From Gaertneriomyces semiglobifer (Eukaryota > Chytridiomycota > Chytridiomycetes > Spizellomycetales > Spizellomycetaceae), in assembly GCA_025558075.1 (NCBI GenBank), contig JAHLKF010000017.1, positions 124,001 through 188,000 on the forward strand: 64,000 nt of DNA, read 5' to 3'. Positions 43,223-54,861 of this stretch are shown piece by piece; position 1 is the stretch's first letter, and each line of letters starts with the position of its first letter. Below the pieces are notes generated by a model. That model was not told where the DNA came from, did not search any database, and worked only from the letters and a program-made list of their open reading frames with translations. The translations under genes and the position numbers were made by a program.

Positions 43223-44761
43223 ATGTCTGACCTTGCTGACCTTGTCTATGATGACTATGGCGGTTACTGGGAGGCCGGCTTGTACTATGATCCAGAGGGC
43301 GGCGTCTGGAGTCAGGACGATATCAATACTTTCTGGAACGACATCACAGGCTACTCACCCGACAGAGGTTTAATATACGATTTCTACGGAAGAGTTCTCA
43401 ATGTCGAAGTCAATGAGGCATCATGGCGCACGTTCGACAAGTTCACCATCGTTCTCACCACGCTGTCGCTCTTCGCGTGTCTCATCACCCTAGTCGTCTT
43501 CACCTTGTTGAGAGTATACAAGCCCAAGCTCGCCAACCGTGTCTCACTGAGACTTGCTGCAATCATTGCATTGGCCGACATCGTGTATAACTCTGGGTGG
43601 ATCACAGTGAATTGGGGATCCGTTGGCCCCAGCAACACCAGCACTTGTGCCGCCGCCGGTTTTGTCACAATCTTTGGTGGACTCTTGAGCGTATTTCTCA
43701 CGTTCGCCATCGGTCTCAACATTTTCCTTGTCTTTGTACTCAAGATACAAGTGACCTCATTGTACGAGAAGCTGTACTTGGCTGTCGCAAGCGCTATTGC
43801 TCTCGCACTCGCCATCACCGCTGTTGCTGCCGACCGCTTTGGTTTCAACGGTTTGGAATGTTGGTTCAAACCCCCCGGTGTTCAGACCGAAGAGAGCTAC
43901 AATCGGACATTGATCAATGAGAATGCTTGGTCGCTATTCTATGGCTGGATTTTGGTTGCCGTCGCCGGATGCGCTGTGTTCATTATTATGTTTTGGATCA
44001 TTTTGAAGAGGAATGAAAAACTCATCGCTACGGATCTCAAATCAACTTTGGAATCGAACACTTCCAACAATGCACGAGCTCAAGCGTCCAAGAAGAGGAG
44101 CAAGATGATCAACCGCACTGTTGCACGCATCTCGTGGTACTGCATAGTACCCATTCTTTCTCAAACCGTCAACATGGCGTACGACTTGTACAGCCCGCAG
44201 CAGTATGGGAAGGATTGGTTCTGCCTTTTCTCAACGTGCACCGGCTTGGTCATGGCGAGCGTGCTTCTTGCTTGTTCACATGGCTTTTTCAACGCCGTGA
44301 TCTTCCTCGCATGCGATCCTACTGTTGCCGCTGGACGCACATCCTACCGCAAGTACCTTGTCCGCAAGTACTACCTCTCGCACATGATCATTCCACCGAA
44401 TTTTGCCGCTTTGCAATCTGCATCTTCGGTACATAAAGCGGGCATTGACCGGTTGATTGATACCGTGTACTCATCCCAGAACAACGTGAGCCTTGCTTCG
44501 CAAGCACAAACACAAGGTCAAGTGGAACTGAAGCTTTCGGACTTGATTGTCGATTCGCGACCAAAGAATGCATTCATGTTCCATCTCGTCCGGATCACCC
44601 TTCTGAAGCCAACCGACATTAACATCTGGAGGAAGGACTCGGACTCGACGACCAGTTTGATCCGCCGGTTTGTCACCAAACCCAGCGCTGGGATGCAGTC
44701 ATCATCCAATATGCACACAAGTTTCAGCTCTTCCAAAGCGGAGGAGCTTCGACTCCTATAG
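43223..44761 (+). CDS. Seven-transmembrane G-protein-coupled receptor
   Basis: Single-exon gene for 512 residues. An acidic, Tyr/Trp-rich extracellular N-terminus of about 70 residues without an obvious signal peptide precedes seven hydrophobic helices: FTIVLTTLSLFACLITLVVF (helix 1), RLAAIIALADIVYNSGWI (2), FVTIFGGLLSVFLTFAIGLN (3), YLAVASAIALALAITAVA (4), FYGWILVAVAGCAVFIIMFW (5), ISWYCIVPILSQTVNMAY (6) and TGLVMASVLLACSHGFFNAV (7). Loops fit an outside N-terminus, with a basic third inner loop (KKRSKM). The RLAxxIALAD helix-2 word and the WYC...P helix 6 recall the cAMP-receptor-like and Git3-type receptors of fungi and amoebae; the ligand is unknown. A 130-residue cytoplasmic tail with a Ser-rich end offers phosphorylation sites. 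Confidence 0.82.
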   Translation: MSDLADLVYDDYGGYWEAGLYYDPEGGVWSQDDINTFWNDITGYSPDRGLIYDFYGRVLNVEVNEASWRTFDKFTIVLTTLSLFACLITLVVFTLLRVYKPKLANRVSLRLAAIIALADIVYNSGWITVNWGSVGPSNTSTCAAAGFVTIFGGLLSVFLTFAIGLNIFLVFVLKIQVTSLYEKLYLAVASAIALALAITAVAADRFGFNGLECWFKPPGVQTEESYNRTLINENAWSLFYGWILVAVAGCAVFIIMFWIILKRNEKLIATDLKSTLESNTSNNARAQASKKRSKMINRTVARISWYCIVPILSQTVNMAYDLYSPQQYGKDWFCLFSTCTGLVMASVLLACSHGFFNAVIFLACDPTVAAGRTSYRKYLVRKYYLSHMIIPPNFAALQSASSVHKAGIDRLIDTVYSSQNNVSLASQAQTQGQVELKLSDLIVDSRPKNAFMFHLVRITLLKPTDINIWRKDSDSTTSLIRRFVTKPSAGMQSSSNMHTSFSSSKAEELRLL

Positions 44762-45154
44762 GACGCTCGTTTAGGGTAGTAGTAGCTTAGTGTAGTAGGT
44801 TTCGAACAGTGTAAGATACCAATTTTCCTGATGCGCAGGCACAGAGAAGCGCGGAGACTTCCGTAGAATTCCAGTCAAAACGGTTTACCTATAGATCTAG
44901 AGTGTTTTTCTGATTAATTAATGCGAATTCGAGCAACAAAACGCTTGCACTCCGACGCGTTAAAGGTTTGGCGGCACAGTCATTCAATAAGACCCTAACA
45001 CCGCCCGACAATGTGAGGTGGCAGTTGGCAGTACGTGACGAATAGATGTCTCAACGAATAGTCGCACACATAGGACATACAGGACGGGCGACGAGGTTAA
45101 AGTAAACACGAGGTATAAAGCGATCTCTTGCTACGAGATAGGTCTGTCGTAAAG
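44762..45154 (+). other. Intergenic: receptor 3' flank and RPN10 promoter
   Basis: Tandem plus-strand genes flank this spacer. I see nothing further in it. Confidence 0.5.
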
Positions 45155-46633
45155 ATGGTGCTGGAGGCAACAATTTTGGTGTAAGTGCTAAGAACTTACG
45201 CGCTGCATCTTGGTCGGTCTTGGAAGCCTGTTCAAACATTGTGGGTTTTGTGTAGACTGGACAACTCGGAGTGGATGAGAAATGGGGATTATACGCCGTC
45301 ACGGATAGAAGCTCAAAAGGATGCGACAAACTTTCTATTTAACGCCAAAACACAAATGAATCCGGAGAATACCGTTGGGTTGATGACTATGGCGGGCAAG
45401 AGGTGTGTGTGGCGAGCGCGTCGAATTTGGAGCTGAAGCGCCGATTGACAGTGGTAGAATGAGAGCTAAATCTTTGTGTCAATGCAGCCCGGAAGTACTC
45501 GTCACTCTGACGGCTGAGATAGGCAAAATCTTGACTGCCATGCATCACGTGCAGATCGGTGGCAAGGCCAACTTTGCTACTGGAGTCCAAATCGCACAGG
45601 TGAATATTCAACGCTAGATCCTTAACCTACTGCAGCAATGGATTGATCGGTGCATTTTTCAGATTGCCTTGAAGCATCGTCAGAACAAAAACCAGAAACA
45701 AAGAATCATTGTATTTGTTGGAAGTCCCTTGGATGAAGACGAGAAATCCCTAGTGAGATTAGGCAAAAAGCTGAAAAAGAACAATGTTGCTGTAGACGTG
45801 ATCAGTTTTGGGGAGGTGAACGAGAACTCACAAAAGTTGGAGGCGTTTATTGACGCGGTCAGCAGCGGTGACAACAGGTAAAAGATCTCTAGTTCATTTG
45901 CACGCATCGAGTTCTCGTGTCTAAGCGGATTTTGTAGTCACCTCGTCCCCATTCCGCCAGGGCCACATATTCTCAGTGATGTGATTGTTAGCTCTCCTAT
46001 GTTTGCCGGAGAAGATGGTGCTCCGGCCGGGTTTGCCAGTGGAGGTTTTGAATTTGGAGTCGACCCGAATTTGGATCCCGAACTTGCCTTGGTATTTAGC
46101 ATGATTTGTTATTCTTGAGCAATAAGCGGCGTGCTTAAACAATATCACAGGCATTGCGGATGTCTATGGAAGAAGAACAAGCACGACAAGCCGCTGCACG
46201 TGGCGAACCTGCTGGCGATGCAGCTAGTGGAGGCGATGCCATGGCGATCGACAATGCACCGATAGCGGCGGGTGGAGCGCCAAATCAGGAAGACGACGAA
46301 CTGGCCTTAGCACTAGCTATGTCAATGGGGCATGGTGGTGAGACTGAGGTACGGCTTCTGTGTCGATTTAATCCCCAAGAATGCAGTCGTTTATTGGTTC
46401 CACTACCTCTCTTATAGGCCGCGGGAACGGGAGGCAATGAAGATGAAGCTATGGCTCGTGCAATTGCCATGTCCATGGGGCAAGGTTCAGATCAGCAACA
46501 AGTGGATATGGGGTCGATTTTGAGTTCGCTACCGGGTGTAGACATGAATGATCCACGGCTTCAAGCTGCGTTGGGTGGACAGGCGCAGAAAGATGAGAAA
46601 AAGGAAGGCGAGGAGTCAGAAGAGAAGAAGTAA
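45155..46633 (+). CDS. RPN10: 26S proteasome regulatory subunit Rpn10 (ubiquitin receptor)
   Basis: Proteasome lid/base hinge subunit that captures ubiquitin chains. Seven exons (45155..45180, 45256..45402, 45488..45599, 45663..45877, 45938..46091, 46151..46348, 46418..46633) give 355 residues. The von Willebrand A domain starts in a 26-nt exon (MVLEATIL) and continues [50 protein letters not shown] and [19 protein letters not shown]. Three ubiquitin-interacting motifs follow, each close to an exon edge: [31 protein letters not shown] and [16 protein letters not shown]. Yeast Rpn10 has one and human two, so three is at the upper end of the range. The C-terminus is acidic/lysine-rich. Confidence 0.95.
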
Positions 46634-46772
46634 CTGTTGATCTGACCGGCTTTTTCTCCTACGGCACCAATATTACATCTAATTTTGCAAGAGTATTACC
46701 ATTTTTCCGTGGATACCGTGTTAGGAGGGGCATTTGGAGGCGCCGTGGCTAACGGCCCTACCACTCGTGTAG

Positions 46773-47361
46773 CTACACTCCTCGAAGCTTGTTAAACTGC
46801 TTCATTATAGGTGTCCAGTCAATATATTGACGCATATACTCGGTCTGCCAACGATCGGCCGTTGAAGTCTTTCTCTTCACGGCATCTCGGAGCGTTATGA
46901 ACGCGGGCATCTCGTCATATGAGACCTCTGGTTGGTGCAGAGTGGGTGTCAGTGCGGTCGTTGCCGTATGCAGCTGAGCTGTCGTTGGTCGGATATCCGC
47001 GCCCGGAGTTTGGGTTTCGGTGGATACCAAGATGGGCAGCGTTTCGACGGTACTCTCATGTAGCAGTCGCTGAGCAAACTCTTGGCCGTGTTGGGAGTCG
47101 GGTAAGTGACGAGCTGTTGGAGAGGGACTGCGAATGCTGCGCTCCCTCGCGTTGGGTTCCGCTTGAATATGGTCCATCTCGTGAGCTTCGCGTCGCTTGA
47201 AGTCCGGAGTCTCGTCCACGACGGACACGGTCACTGGTACATGTGAACAGCTTGCCGTTGGGTGACCTTCTATATATCTTTCAGTCGGCAATTTACGGGA
47301 ATAGCTAAGCTATTTTTCCACCATGTGAATTCCAGTTAGTAAGGGCACCCTTGGCTTTCAT
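46773..47361 (-). CDS. Hypothetical protein, two exons
   Basis: Minus-strand exons 47361..47322 and 47269..46773 give 178 residues. The large second exon is open for about 165 codons but has no ATG of its own near the start; an upstream ATG (MKAKGALTNWNSH) splices to it in phase through a 52-bp intron. Much of the protein is polar and Thr/Pro/His-rich. The C-terminal block, MPAFITLRDAVKRKTSTADR then MRQYIDWTPIMKQFNKLRGV, is the only part that looks folded. I recognise no family. The competing plus-strand frame (46919-47200) looks like its shadow. Real but unplaced is the best reading; the first exon is a guess from splice phase. Confidence 0.45.
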
Positions 47362-47866
47362 CACAAGCCTTACCCTCAACCTACACTATATGTGGTTTCC
47401 CACGGGTTGGAAGGCCGATATATCGGAGATGACCACATTTCTTGAGTTGAAATCAGTTTTTCTCATCAGGCTTTTGTTGTGTGCATATCGTCCTTTTGAC
47501 TGTCAGACTGGAATGACATTCTGACGTGATAATATTAAGAACTCCGACTACGACGCCACAAACATTGTGCGCCACAATATTGAGGAGGTCTTTTGTCCCT
47601 CGTCCAAAGGGAGGGACGAAATGGATCAGGCTACGTACATAGCGGGTGGCCAGCTAACGCCAATGCCACTGTACAGCTGCCCTCTGCCGACAAGTTTGCC
47701 GACAAGTTAGGTGCTTTCATGAACCTTTTGATCCACTTGCCAGTATAACCAACAAAGGCCGTGGCACAGTCATAGTCAACTGCTTTTTGCTGGAACACAT
47801 TTTAACAACCAGCACATCAAAAATTTAGTTTTGAAAGCGAGTTGACACACAAACATCATCATAACC
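47362..47866. other. Divergent intergenic region (hypothetical / CTU2)
   Basis: Holds a short inverted repeat (GTCCCTC ... GAGGGAC, about 47596-47618) and a tandem TTGCCGACAAG pair near 47692-47708. No coding frame was recognised. Confidence 0.45.
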
Positions 47867-49795
47867 ATGTGCAGCGTTGAGGAAGATGGCGTTCCGTCCG
47901 AGGGTACCTTTATGCTTCCATCGTTCGCTTTGGGAGGCGGCAGATATTGACCAATTGAACTTGTAGCCCCGCCGGCACCGATGCCACGTACGCGACGACG
48001 AGTCCCCATCGCTGGGCTCTGCCACAAGTGCAAGAGCTCGCCGCCAGTGGTGGATATGAAGAGGGTCATGTATTGCAAGTACGTATAACATACTGGTTCT
48101 CTCTAAGCCTTGCAAACCGCCTTTCTTACGCGCTTTGGGTGCTTTCAGAGCATGCTTCAAGGACAGCGTGCAGTATCGGTTTCGAGGGAGTTTATTGCGA
48201 ACACATCGAGCTGCAGATGGGGAAAAAGCGTTGATTGCGTTCTCGGGCGGTCCATCGTCGCGGTGTGTACATTAGTCGAACGTGAGCAACCACGCACTTT
48301 TTGCTGACCAACGCCGCCAATGCATTAGCTTGTTGTTACATGTTCTCGCACAGTTTCATAATCCTGGAAACGAAGGTGTTGGGAAGAAGCCACGCAAGTT
48401 TTCGGATGTTGTCGTTTGTCATGTGGATCAGTCTGCGTTGTTGGGAGATACGGATGCACCTACTGCTGTGGAAAAAATCGCATCCGCGTATGGATTGGAG
48501 TTTATCCACGTGAAACTGGAAAGTGTTTTTGAGAATCAAGATGGATCAGATCCAGGGCTGTTTATGTCAGAAGATGTAAGCGATGAAGGTATGGGCCCCA
48601 GTGTTCACGTCTAGCGACCGAGTAGTATGTTCAAACACTCGAATTCAGATGCGAACGCATTCTACCTACGATACCACGCCACCAGCTCCCTTTCTTCTGC
48701 CGAACGGCTACGGCAATGTATTGATGCGCTCGGCAAAATGAGTGCCAAGGAAGACATGGTACGGCACTTGACGCAATACGCATTGCGAATGGCATCTCGG
48801 CGTGCAGGTTGCAAAGTACTTTTCTTGGGAACGAATGCCACTCGTATGGCCATTGACGTTCTGTCCTTGACGAGCAAGGGGCGGGGCTTTGCGTTACCGA
48901 ACGAGGTATCCCTGGATACCGATTGGCACGATGGTACCGTTCGTTTGTTTTGTGGGTATTTTTACCTTCAACCGAGATTAACAATCCATGTTGATGTAGG
49001 GCTTATTCTGTTGCGGCCAATTCGTGATATTCTTTCAAAGGAAGTTGCTGCCTACAATCGCTTTGAACGCCTGGACTGTGTAGTAACCAGAACGCTTACC
49101 ACTGGACTTCCTGCCAAAGCCAGCATCGATCGGTTGACTGAAGGTATAGCTTTCTCAGTCATACTTGAATGTTGTTAACATTACTCATATACCCCCAACC
49201 TTAGAGTTTGTACTTGGACTGCAAAAGGATTTCCCTATGACGGTGAACACCGTCATTCGAACGGCAGGAAAGATTGTTACCAACGCTGACGCCGCTGAGC
49301 GGCGTTGCCCGCTTTGTGACGGGTAATGCATTCAAATGCTTAACATACCTCTGCTATCACATGTATTAACCGTGCCTTCCCATCTTCAGTCCTGTTTATC
49401 CCGGATCGCATGAATGGGGTGTCAAACACACGGTATCAAAGCTTTCCACAAACGAAGACGGTGTCGTGGAGATGACGCGTCAACTCTCCAGTACTTCCAT
49501 AAAACATGACTGTTGTGAAGCCGCGGATGAATGTGCATGCAACGCAGTGCCTGGCTGCAGTTCCGATCCGACTGACGCGGGTGTTGTAAACATCGCCCTG
49601 AACCTGTGTTATGCTTGTCAGAACTACGTGCGTGACGCCAGAGACACCGCCGCTGCGAGATCCCGCAAGGCTCAACTACAAGAGCGGGACAACAACGCGG
49701 CTGGGTTGGTTCTGCCCGCCTTTGTAGGGAACGAGGCACGACGCAGCTGGATGCGAGCACAGGTCCAAGATTTCCTACTAGATGATGAGGAATAG
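47867..49795 (+). CDS. NCS2: Cytoplasmic tRNA 2-thiolation protein 2 (Ctu2/Ncs2)
   Basis: Partner of Ncs6/Ctu1 in 2-thiolation of the wobble uridine of Lys, Glu and Gln tRNAs, fed with sulfur by Urm1. Eight exons (47867..47903, 47967..48078, 48149..48262, 48329..48588, 48649..48933, 49000..49143, 49205..49322, 49390..49795) give 491 residues. The start MCSVEEDGVPSE matches the family's MC-x-V-x-ED. An N-terminal zinc site CHKCKSSPPVV ... YCKACF, the PP-loop-like FSGGPSSR, VCHVDQSAL, LRRL-type helices and VLFLGTNATRMAID follow. The C-terminal cysteine clusters are CPLCDGPVYPG and CYACQNY. As in other Ctu2 proteins, the SGGPSS loop is a degenerate form of the catalytic SGGxDS loop of Ctu1. Confidence 0.92.
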
Positions 49796-50018
49796 GCGTA
49801 GTGTAGCGGTAGGGAAAGTGTACATAGACGTTTTTCTTTGATGCTTATTTATATGCGCAATGTGTGAGGATTTTCAATAATTATCAGGCAGCAGCTATGA
49901 AGGTCTAGTCGCATTACGCATTTAGTCTAGAAGAAGGGACGTCCCACCCCAATGGACTGATGTATTGATATAAACACCCCCCGCCCACGGTGTTCGCGAC
50001 ATGCGCGAGATTGTCGAT

Positions 50019-50902
50019 CTATATCAGTTTCTGTGGAACAGCAGACCTTAATCAGAATGGTCGCTTGGGTACTCAAATCCCTTCGCTTCATTAGCTTACC
50101 TTAGCCTGGAAAAATCTCTTCAGGTAAAGCACTTGATATGCTCCACTGATGCCTACAAGAGTCATGGCAACGATGTTGAACCACTTAACGCGAGAGTTCG
50201 TAGATTCTGTCCAAAGAAAGATGTACGCAGTGTAAATGTGAGAAAAAGAATACTCGTTTGAGACATCAAAACGAAGGCGCACGTACCATTCAGATCGCGC
50301 ATTGCTATCTCTCGTTCCTTTAATATAGCCATTTGGTCAACAATCTCAGTGACCAGGCCTTCCAGTCGGCTAATCTCTGCCTCAACAGGCTTGATCTTCT
50401 TATTCTTGATCTCTTCGCTCATGTCGACGGCCTCAGCACCGGTGTTGACGGAGAAGGTGATAAGACGCTTCATATCAGGACTTGGGTTGGCATTCCGCGA
50501 TAGAGTATTAGTAAAGCAGAAATCAACTTCCGCATCGTCGTGGGTTTTGAATGCGAATTTCTGTTCGCCGATGAGGTTGATTTTGCGCCAGTACTGGTTT
50601 GAGTGGCCTGAGCGGTCAGAAACCTATCATGAAGGGAGATTAGAGAACGTAATCTCTACAGTCAAACCAGCCAAAAAGGATTGAAACTTTACCTCTACAT
50701 CAATCTGTTGGTTCTCTGATCCGGTATCTGCCGCATTTACCACTGCGACTACAAGCGTATCTTCCGGAACCCATTGCGAGATGCATCGTCGGTTTCCTGG
50801 CGCTTTGAGTGCGGTGAGTTCGAACTTGACCGCTCGCACAAAGGCGATGCACGACGTCAATAGAAGAAAGAAGAAAGGTAGATGAATACTTGATCGGACC
50901 AT
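50019..50902 (-). CDS. ERV25: p24-family cargo receptor, delta type (Erv25/TMED10)
   Basis: COPII/COPI vesicle membrane protein that sorts cargo, notably GPI-anchored proteins, between ER and Golgi. Minus-strand exons 50902..50693, 50623..50287, 50206..50100 and 50030..50019 give 221 residues. A signal peptide (PFFFLLLTSCIAFVRA) leads into the GOLD domain, VKFELTALKAPGNRRCISQW to DFCFTN. A coiled coil (IKPVEAEISRLEGLVTEIVD) precedes the transmembrane helix and short tail. Unspliced, the protein would end QAKVS; splicing a 69-bp intron onto a 12-nt last exon yields FFQAKKLI, the canonical FF plus dilysine-type tail, so I prefer that end. Its start faces METTL3 across 180 bases. Confidence 0.92.
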
Positions 50903-50987
50903 TGTGGGCGGCAGTCTGCTCCTTGTTATAGGTACGATGGAGGCCTGTTATTAGCGTGCAAGGTTGGATAGTTGCACTGTATGGACA

Positions 50988-50997
50988 GTCACGTGAC
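50988..50997. promoter_or_regulatory. GTCACGTGAC palindrome (E-box) between ERV25 and IME4
   Basis: Perfect 10-bp palindrome centred on CACGTG, 86 bases upstream of the ERV25 start and 86 bases upstream of the chosen IME4 start. It suits a bHLH dimer of the Cbf1/USF kind. The same decamer recurs at 54972-54981. Confidence 0.5.
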
Positions 50998-51082
50998 ATG
51001 CCAGCGCGTCAAGGACGCCGCCGCTCGCACTTGTCATTTTCCCTCTGGAAAACGTAGCTCCTCTGCACACACATCACTTTCC

Positions 51083-53305
51083 ATGACAAAGATGTCAGTT
51101 AACATTGGCGCTCTTGAAAACTCTGTTAAGCGGCACAAAAAGCTGGTCTCGCGGATGCAACAGCGAGCGTCCGCGCAGATTATCAACAAGACAACTAGTA
51201 AGGATAAACAAACCGCAAGACATGGACCACACATCAAGGAAAAGCAGGAGAGAAGGAACATGGCAACTGCTCAAGATTATCCATCACTTGTGTTAGGTGT
51301 AGATCATGCCATGGATCTTGTGAAGGTTTTGCTCGCGAATCCCGCATACCGGGACAGGCTGCCAGTGGATGCAAATCAAATTGTCAACGAGTGCGTAGTG
51401 ATAAATTCAACGCCTTTGATTTGCCACTAAGTAGCCTATTACTTGATTTAGTCTCATTCGGGCCTTTCCAATGGAACGGATTCACTATAATGGCAACAAC
51501 GTCCAAGTCGTAGTGCAGGCGTTGCAGCAGCTTCATGATGCGGCCGAAGATAGCATAATTCTTGACTGCGTGCAGGATGGCGACCATACACGGTGGATTG
51601 TTCTTGACGTACACCTGCAACCGTGGGTACACCAAACGATAATGGGAAGATAAACTTTCTCATCAAAGGGATGTTTAGGTCATTGAGTGTTACGCAACCA
51701 GTGCTCGCAGAAGGCACCGACTCCGACATCTCGGGAGTACATCGTGATATCAATGCTCCTAATATTATGCCTTTGACGATTGGCGAAGTCCCGCCAGGTA
51801 TACATACATCTTCGTGCGATGGGAAAATCTGTTGCTTACGCCGTGCTAGAGTTAAAAGAGATTGATGAGTTCATCAGTAAACCGACCTACAGGGAGAGCG
51901 TTGCCAACGACACCTGGAAGGCCATGGCGGACGTTATTTACAAGCCCACTGCGAGGCAAAATCTAATCGAGCATCGCGTGTGTACTGCGCTTGATGCAGC
52001 ATCTCACTTCCAACCCTAATATTTATTGTTGATCTCAGTTTCAGGGAGCAGAGGATATTGCGTTTCGAGAGTACTGCGAATGGTGTACGAGGATGGAATG
52101 TAAGAAATATCGCAAGGATTTTTGTACCAAGGTGTGCCATTGTTGCACCGGTCAACCGATGTTACACTTCCTAACTTCACGAGCTTCGAAGGTTCACTTT
52201 AGGCGGATAATGAAGCCCCACACTGATCTTTCTCTGGGTGACTGCTCATACCTGAACACTTGCCATCGCATGGAACAGTGCAAATACGTTCATTATGACA
52301 TCGACGAGCCAAACACCAAAATAGACACTGAACGCCCAATACCCGTAGTACGAATTGGCACATTGGTGCGTTCCTGGATTTGGTATGGCGTTAGTTCTGT
52401 ATCATGAATGACCTTATTTGTTCCATAGCTGCCAGCTCAGTGGATCCAATGTGACATTCGAAGATTTGACTTGAGGACACTAGGAAAATTCTCAGTTATC
52501 ATGGCTGATCCACCGTGGGATATTCATATGAATGTACGTAGAGCACAAGCATGGGTCGGCATTAATTATCTGAACACAATGGTATAGCTTCCGTATGGCA
52601 CCATGACAGATGACGAAATGAAAGCGATGCAAATCAGCACATTGCAAGATGAAGGTTTTCTATTCCTATGGGTCACTGGGAGAGCAATGGAACTTGGACG
52701 TGAATGCATGAGAATTTGGGGGTAAGCCTTTTCTCTTGCAAGCTCAAAGTATCTGACCAAAACAACTCGATTTGAATAGCTATAAGCGCGTGGAGGAACT
52801 GATCTGGGTGAAAATTATGCAACTGCAGAAGCTTATACGCACCGGCCGGACCGGACATTGGATGAATCACAGTAAAGAACACTGCTTGGTTGGGGTCAAA
52901 GGCGCCCCTAATTTCCACAATGCGAGGATGGATACAGATGTGATTGTTGCTGAGGTACCAGAGGCAGTAGGAAACCTGCCATTTGTTGATGACTGATGCC
53001 ACATGTGCAGGTGCGAGAAACGAGCCGCAAGCCAGATGAGGTATATGGGCTGATAGATCGCTTGGCCCCTGGAACTCGCAAGCTTGGTACGTACTTCCGC
53101 TTTTCCCATTTTTTTCGGCTCGCTGACGTTCCGGGGTTCATGGGCAGAAATTTTCGGTCGCATGCATAATACTCGGGATGGCTGGTTGACTCTCGGAAAC
53201 CAACTTGGCAGCACGCGCATCTGCGAGCCTGATTTATTGGACAGGTTTAGCAAGCGTTACCCTGAACAAACTGTTACTTTGTTCACCCCTCTTGATGATC
53301 AGTAA
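51083..53305 (+). CDS. IME4: mRNA N6-adenosine methyltransferase catalytic subunit (METTL3/Ime4/MTA)
   Basis: Catalytic half of the m6A writer. Eleven exons (51083..51390, 51452..51622, 51679..51797, 51850..51977, 52039..52131, 52192..52365, 52429..52533, 52588..52721, 52780..52954, 53011..53086, 53148..53305) give 546 residues. A basic N-terminal helix is followed by a zinc-finger region ([32 protein letters not shown] then YVHYDID). The MT-A70 domain has [18 protein letters not shown], catalytic [11 protein letters not shown] (DPPW about residues 358-361), [39 protein letters not shown] and TLGNQLGST. All catalytic residues are intact. The start at 51083 is preferred over the in-frame ATG at 50981, which overlaps the E-box palindrome and adds a non-conserved stretch; an ATG at 51092 is equally possible. 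Confidence 0.93.
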
Positions 53306-53767
53306 ATTGATATTCAGTGAGAAAAACTATGTCTGTACAGTGCTAACACTAGTCCTCATTCTGATAAACAAACTTTACCGTGAGATGGATTTCTCACTGC
53401 ATGACCTCAAAAGGTTGCACTCGCAATACTCCACCATAACCCTTTGTGCTAGTCTCTGTGTACCAGTGCCGGGCTATAAGTCGTGTCTTCGTGTGGCAAT
53501 CATGATTTGCCAACTCACACGCAACAGCCGACCTTTTCCAACACCAACACGATGTGCATTCATCGTTCACAGCGTGGTTTGCGAGGATGCAGTTCACTGC
53601 TTACGCATCGTCATTGGAATGATCTCTTCCAGATACCCGCGTTCCCATTCCATATGCGCGGCCGGTTCATGCATTCCCCATAGTTGTGTAACGAGGTACT
53701 ATACATGTCACAACAGGGACGGTAGAGTTACATCTAAGCATACCTACTATATTTAACTGGCCTCTCG
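53306..53767. other. Convergent intergenic region (IME4 / START protein)
   Basis: Open plus-strand frames here (53205-53756) continue past the methyltransferase stop in other frames and show no family signature. No RNA gene was recognised. Confidence 0.5.
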
Positions 53768-54861
53768 CTAATAATCAATGAACCCACTTCCTAGCCGTCC
53801 CCTACTGACAAACTGCCTATAGACCTTCATCACAAACAGAACGAAAATCATGTACGGTGTCCACCATTTGAGCACCAAGCGAAACCTCGCAAACAGGCCC
53901 CGACTGCGAGCTCGTCGCGACACGCTCCTTCGCATCGGTGATGGATAAGAAACGGAAGCTTCTCGCGAAGGTGGCACCGGCACAGCAATAGTGGGCTCTG
54001 GTTCTAAGGGTTCTGCCACTGCAGGTTGTTCCTCTTGTGGTATGGCTGACAGTAAAACTGAAACGTTGCTGGGAGGTAATGTGCGAACAAGTTGATCAAG
54101 GCGCTTAAAGCTGTTGGGAACACTTTTGGTGGCGACGTAACCTATGACGGTTTTCGGAATCCACCTAGCGTGGTTTGTGAGTTTCTTTCAACATCTATTT
54201 GTATAGCGTGGGCAGTCTTACCCCTTCAGATCCCCATCAGCCACCTGAACGACCCGACACATGTTCGGCATGTTGTCCGGTGTCGGTCCAACGAGTTGCC
54301 CTGTTATTTTGGCATCCATACGCACGATCCCTTCTGTTTCTCGCGGTGGGTAACCCGAGTGTTCCACGGACTGTGACAAGTTAAGGTATCGGCCATCGTT
54401 CATAGTTTTGATGTGAGAAACGACAACGGTGTCTCGCGGGGATGCCGGCCAAACTCCCTTCGTCTTCAAGAACTGGATCTATATACAAGTCAATGCATAT
54501 GACAGCCACACTCCTCATATGTACGAATGCCCACCTTGGTCGAACTGTTAACAACTTCAACAATCCCACACTCCTCACACAGCTCATCCCACTCTTTGCG
54601 TCGTTGTATGTCCGCTAACAAATCAAACGCTGTTTCTGGTGTGCAATTTAATTCGGCTATGACTTTGATGCAAAAGTCGGCGTCCTGGTGCTTGTACACT
54701 TGAATCAGCGGATCAGGGTGTGAGGCTACCAGTATCCAAGGAGTATCGACATTCGAGTCGTTTGTTTCGGCAGCCAGTGTGAGGAATTGTTGTTCCGCAT
54801 GACGCAGCTGAGTGCTGTAGATGCTACCTGAGCGATCCATCGCAACCCCATCAACAGACAT
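53768..54861 (-). CDS. START-domain lipid-binding protein with C-terminal membrane anchor
   Basis: Minus-strand exons 54861..54535, 54478..54222 and 54164..53768 give 326 residues. A START (StAR-related lipid transfer) fold covers about residues 35-215: IQVYKHQDADFCIKVIAELN, TPETAFDLLADIQRRKEWDE, RDTVVVSHIKTMNDGRYLNL, YPPRETEGIVRM and WIPKTVIGYVATKSVPNSFK. A Pro/Glu-rich linker, a basic patch (RRSVSRRARSRG) and one hydrophobic helix (WWTPYMIFVLFVMKVY) close the protein, suggesting tail anchoring at a membrane contact site. This is inference; the ligand is unknown. The first ATG in frame is used; a GTCACGTGAC palindrome lies 111 bases upstream. Confidence 0.78.

Noticed and set aside
53205..53756. 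183-codon plus-strand frame beyond the METTL3 stop
   Set aside because: It starts inside the last METTL3 exon in another frame and its translation has no recognisable motif.
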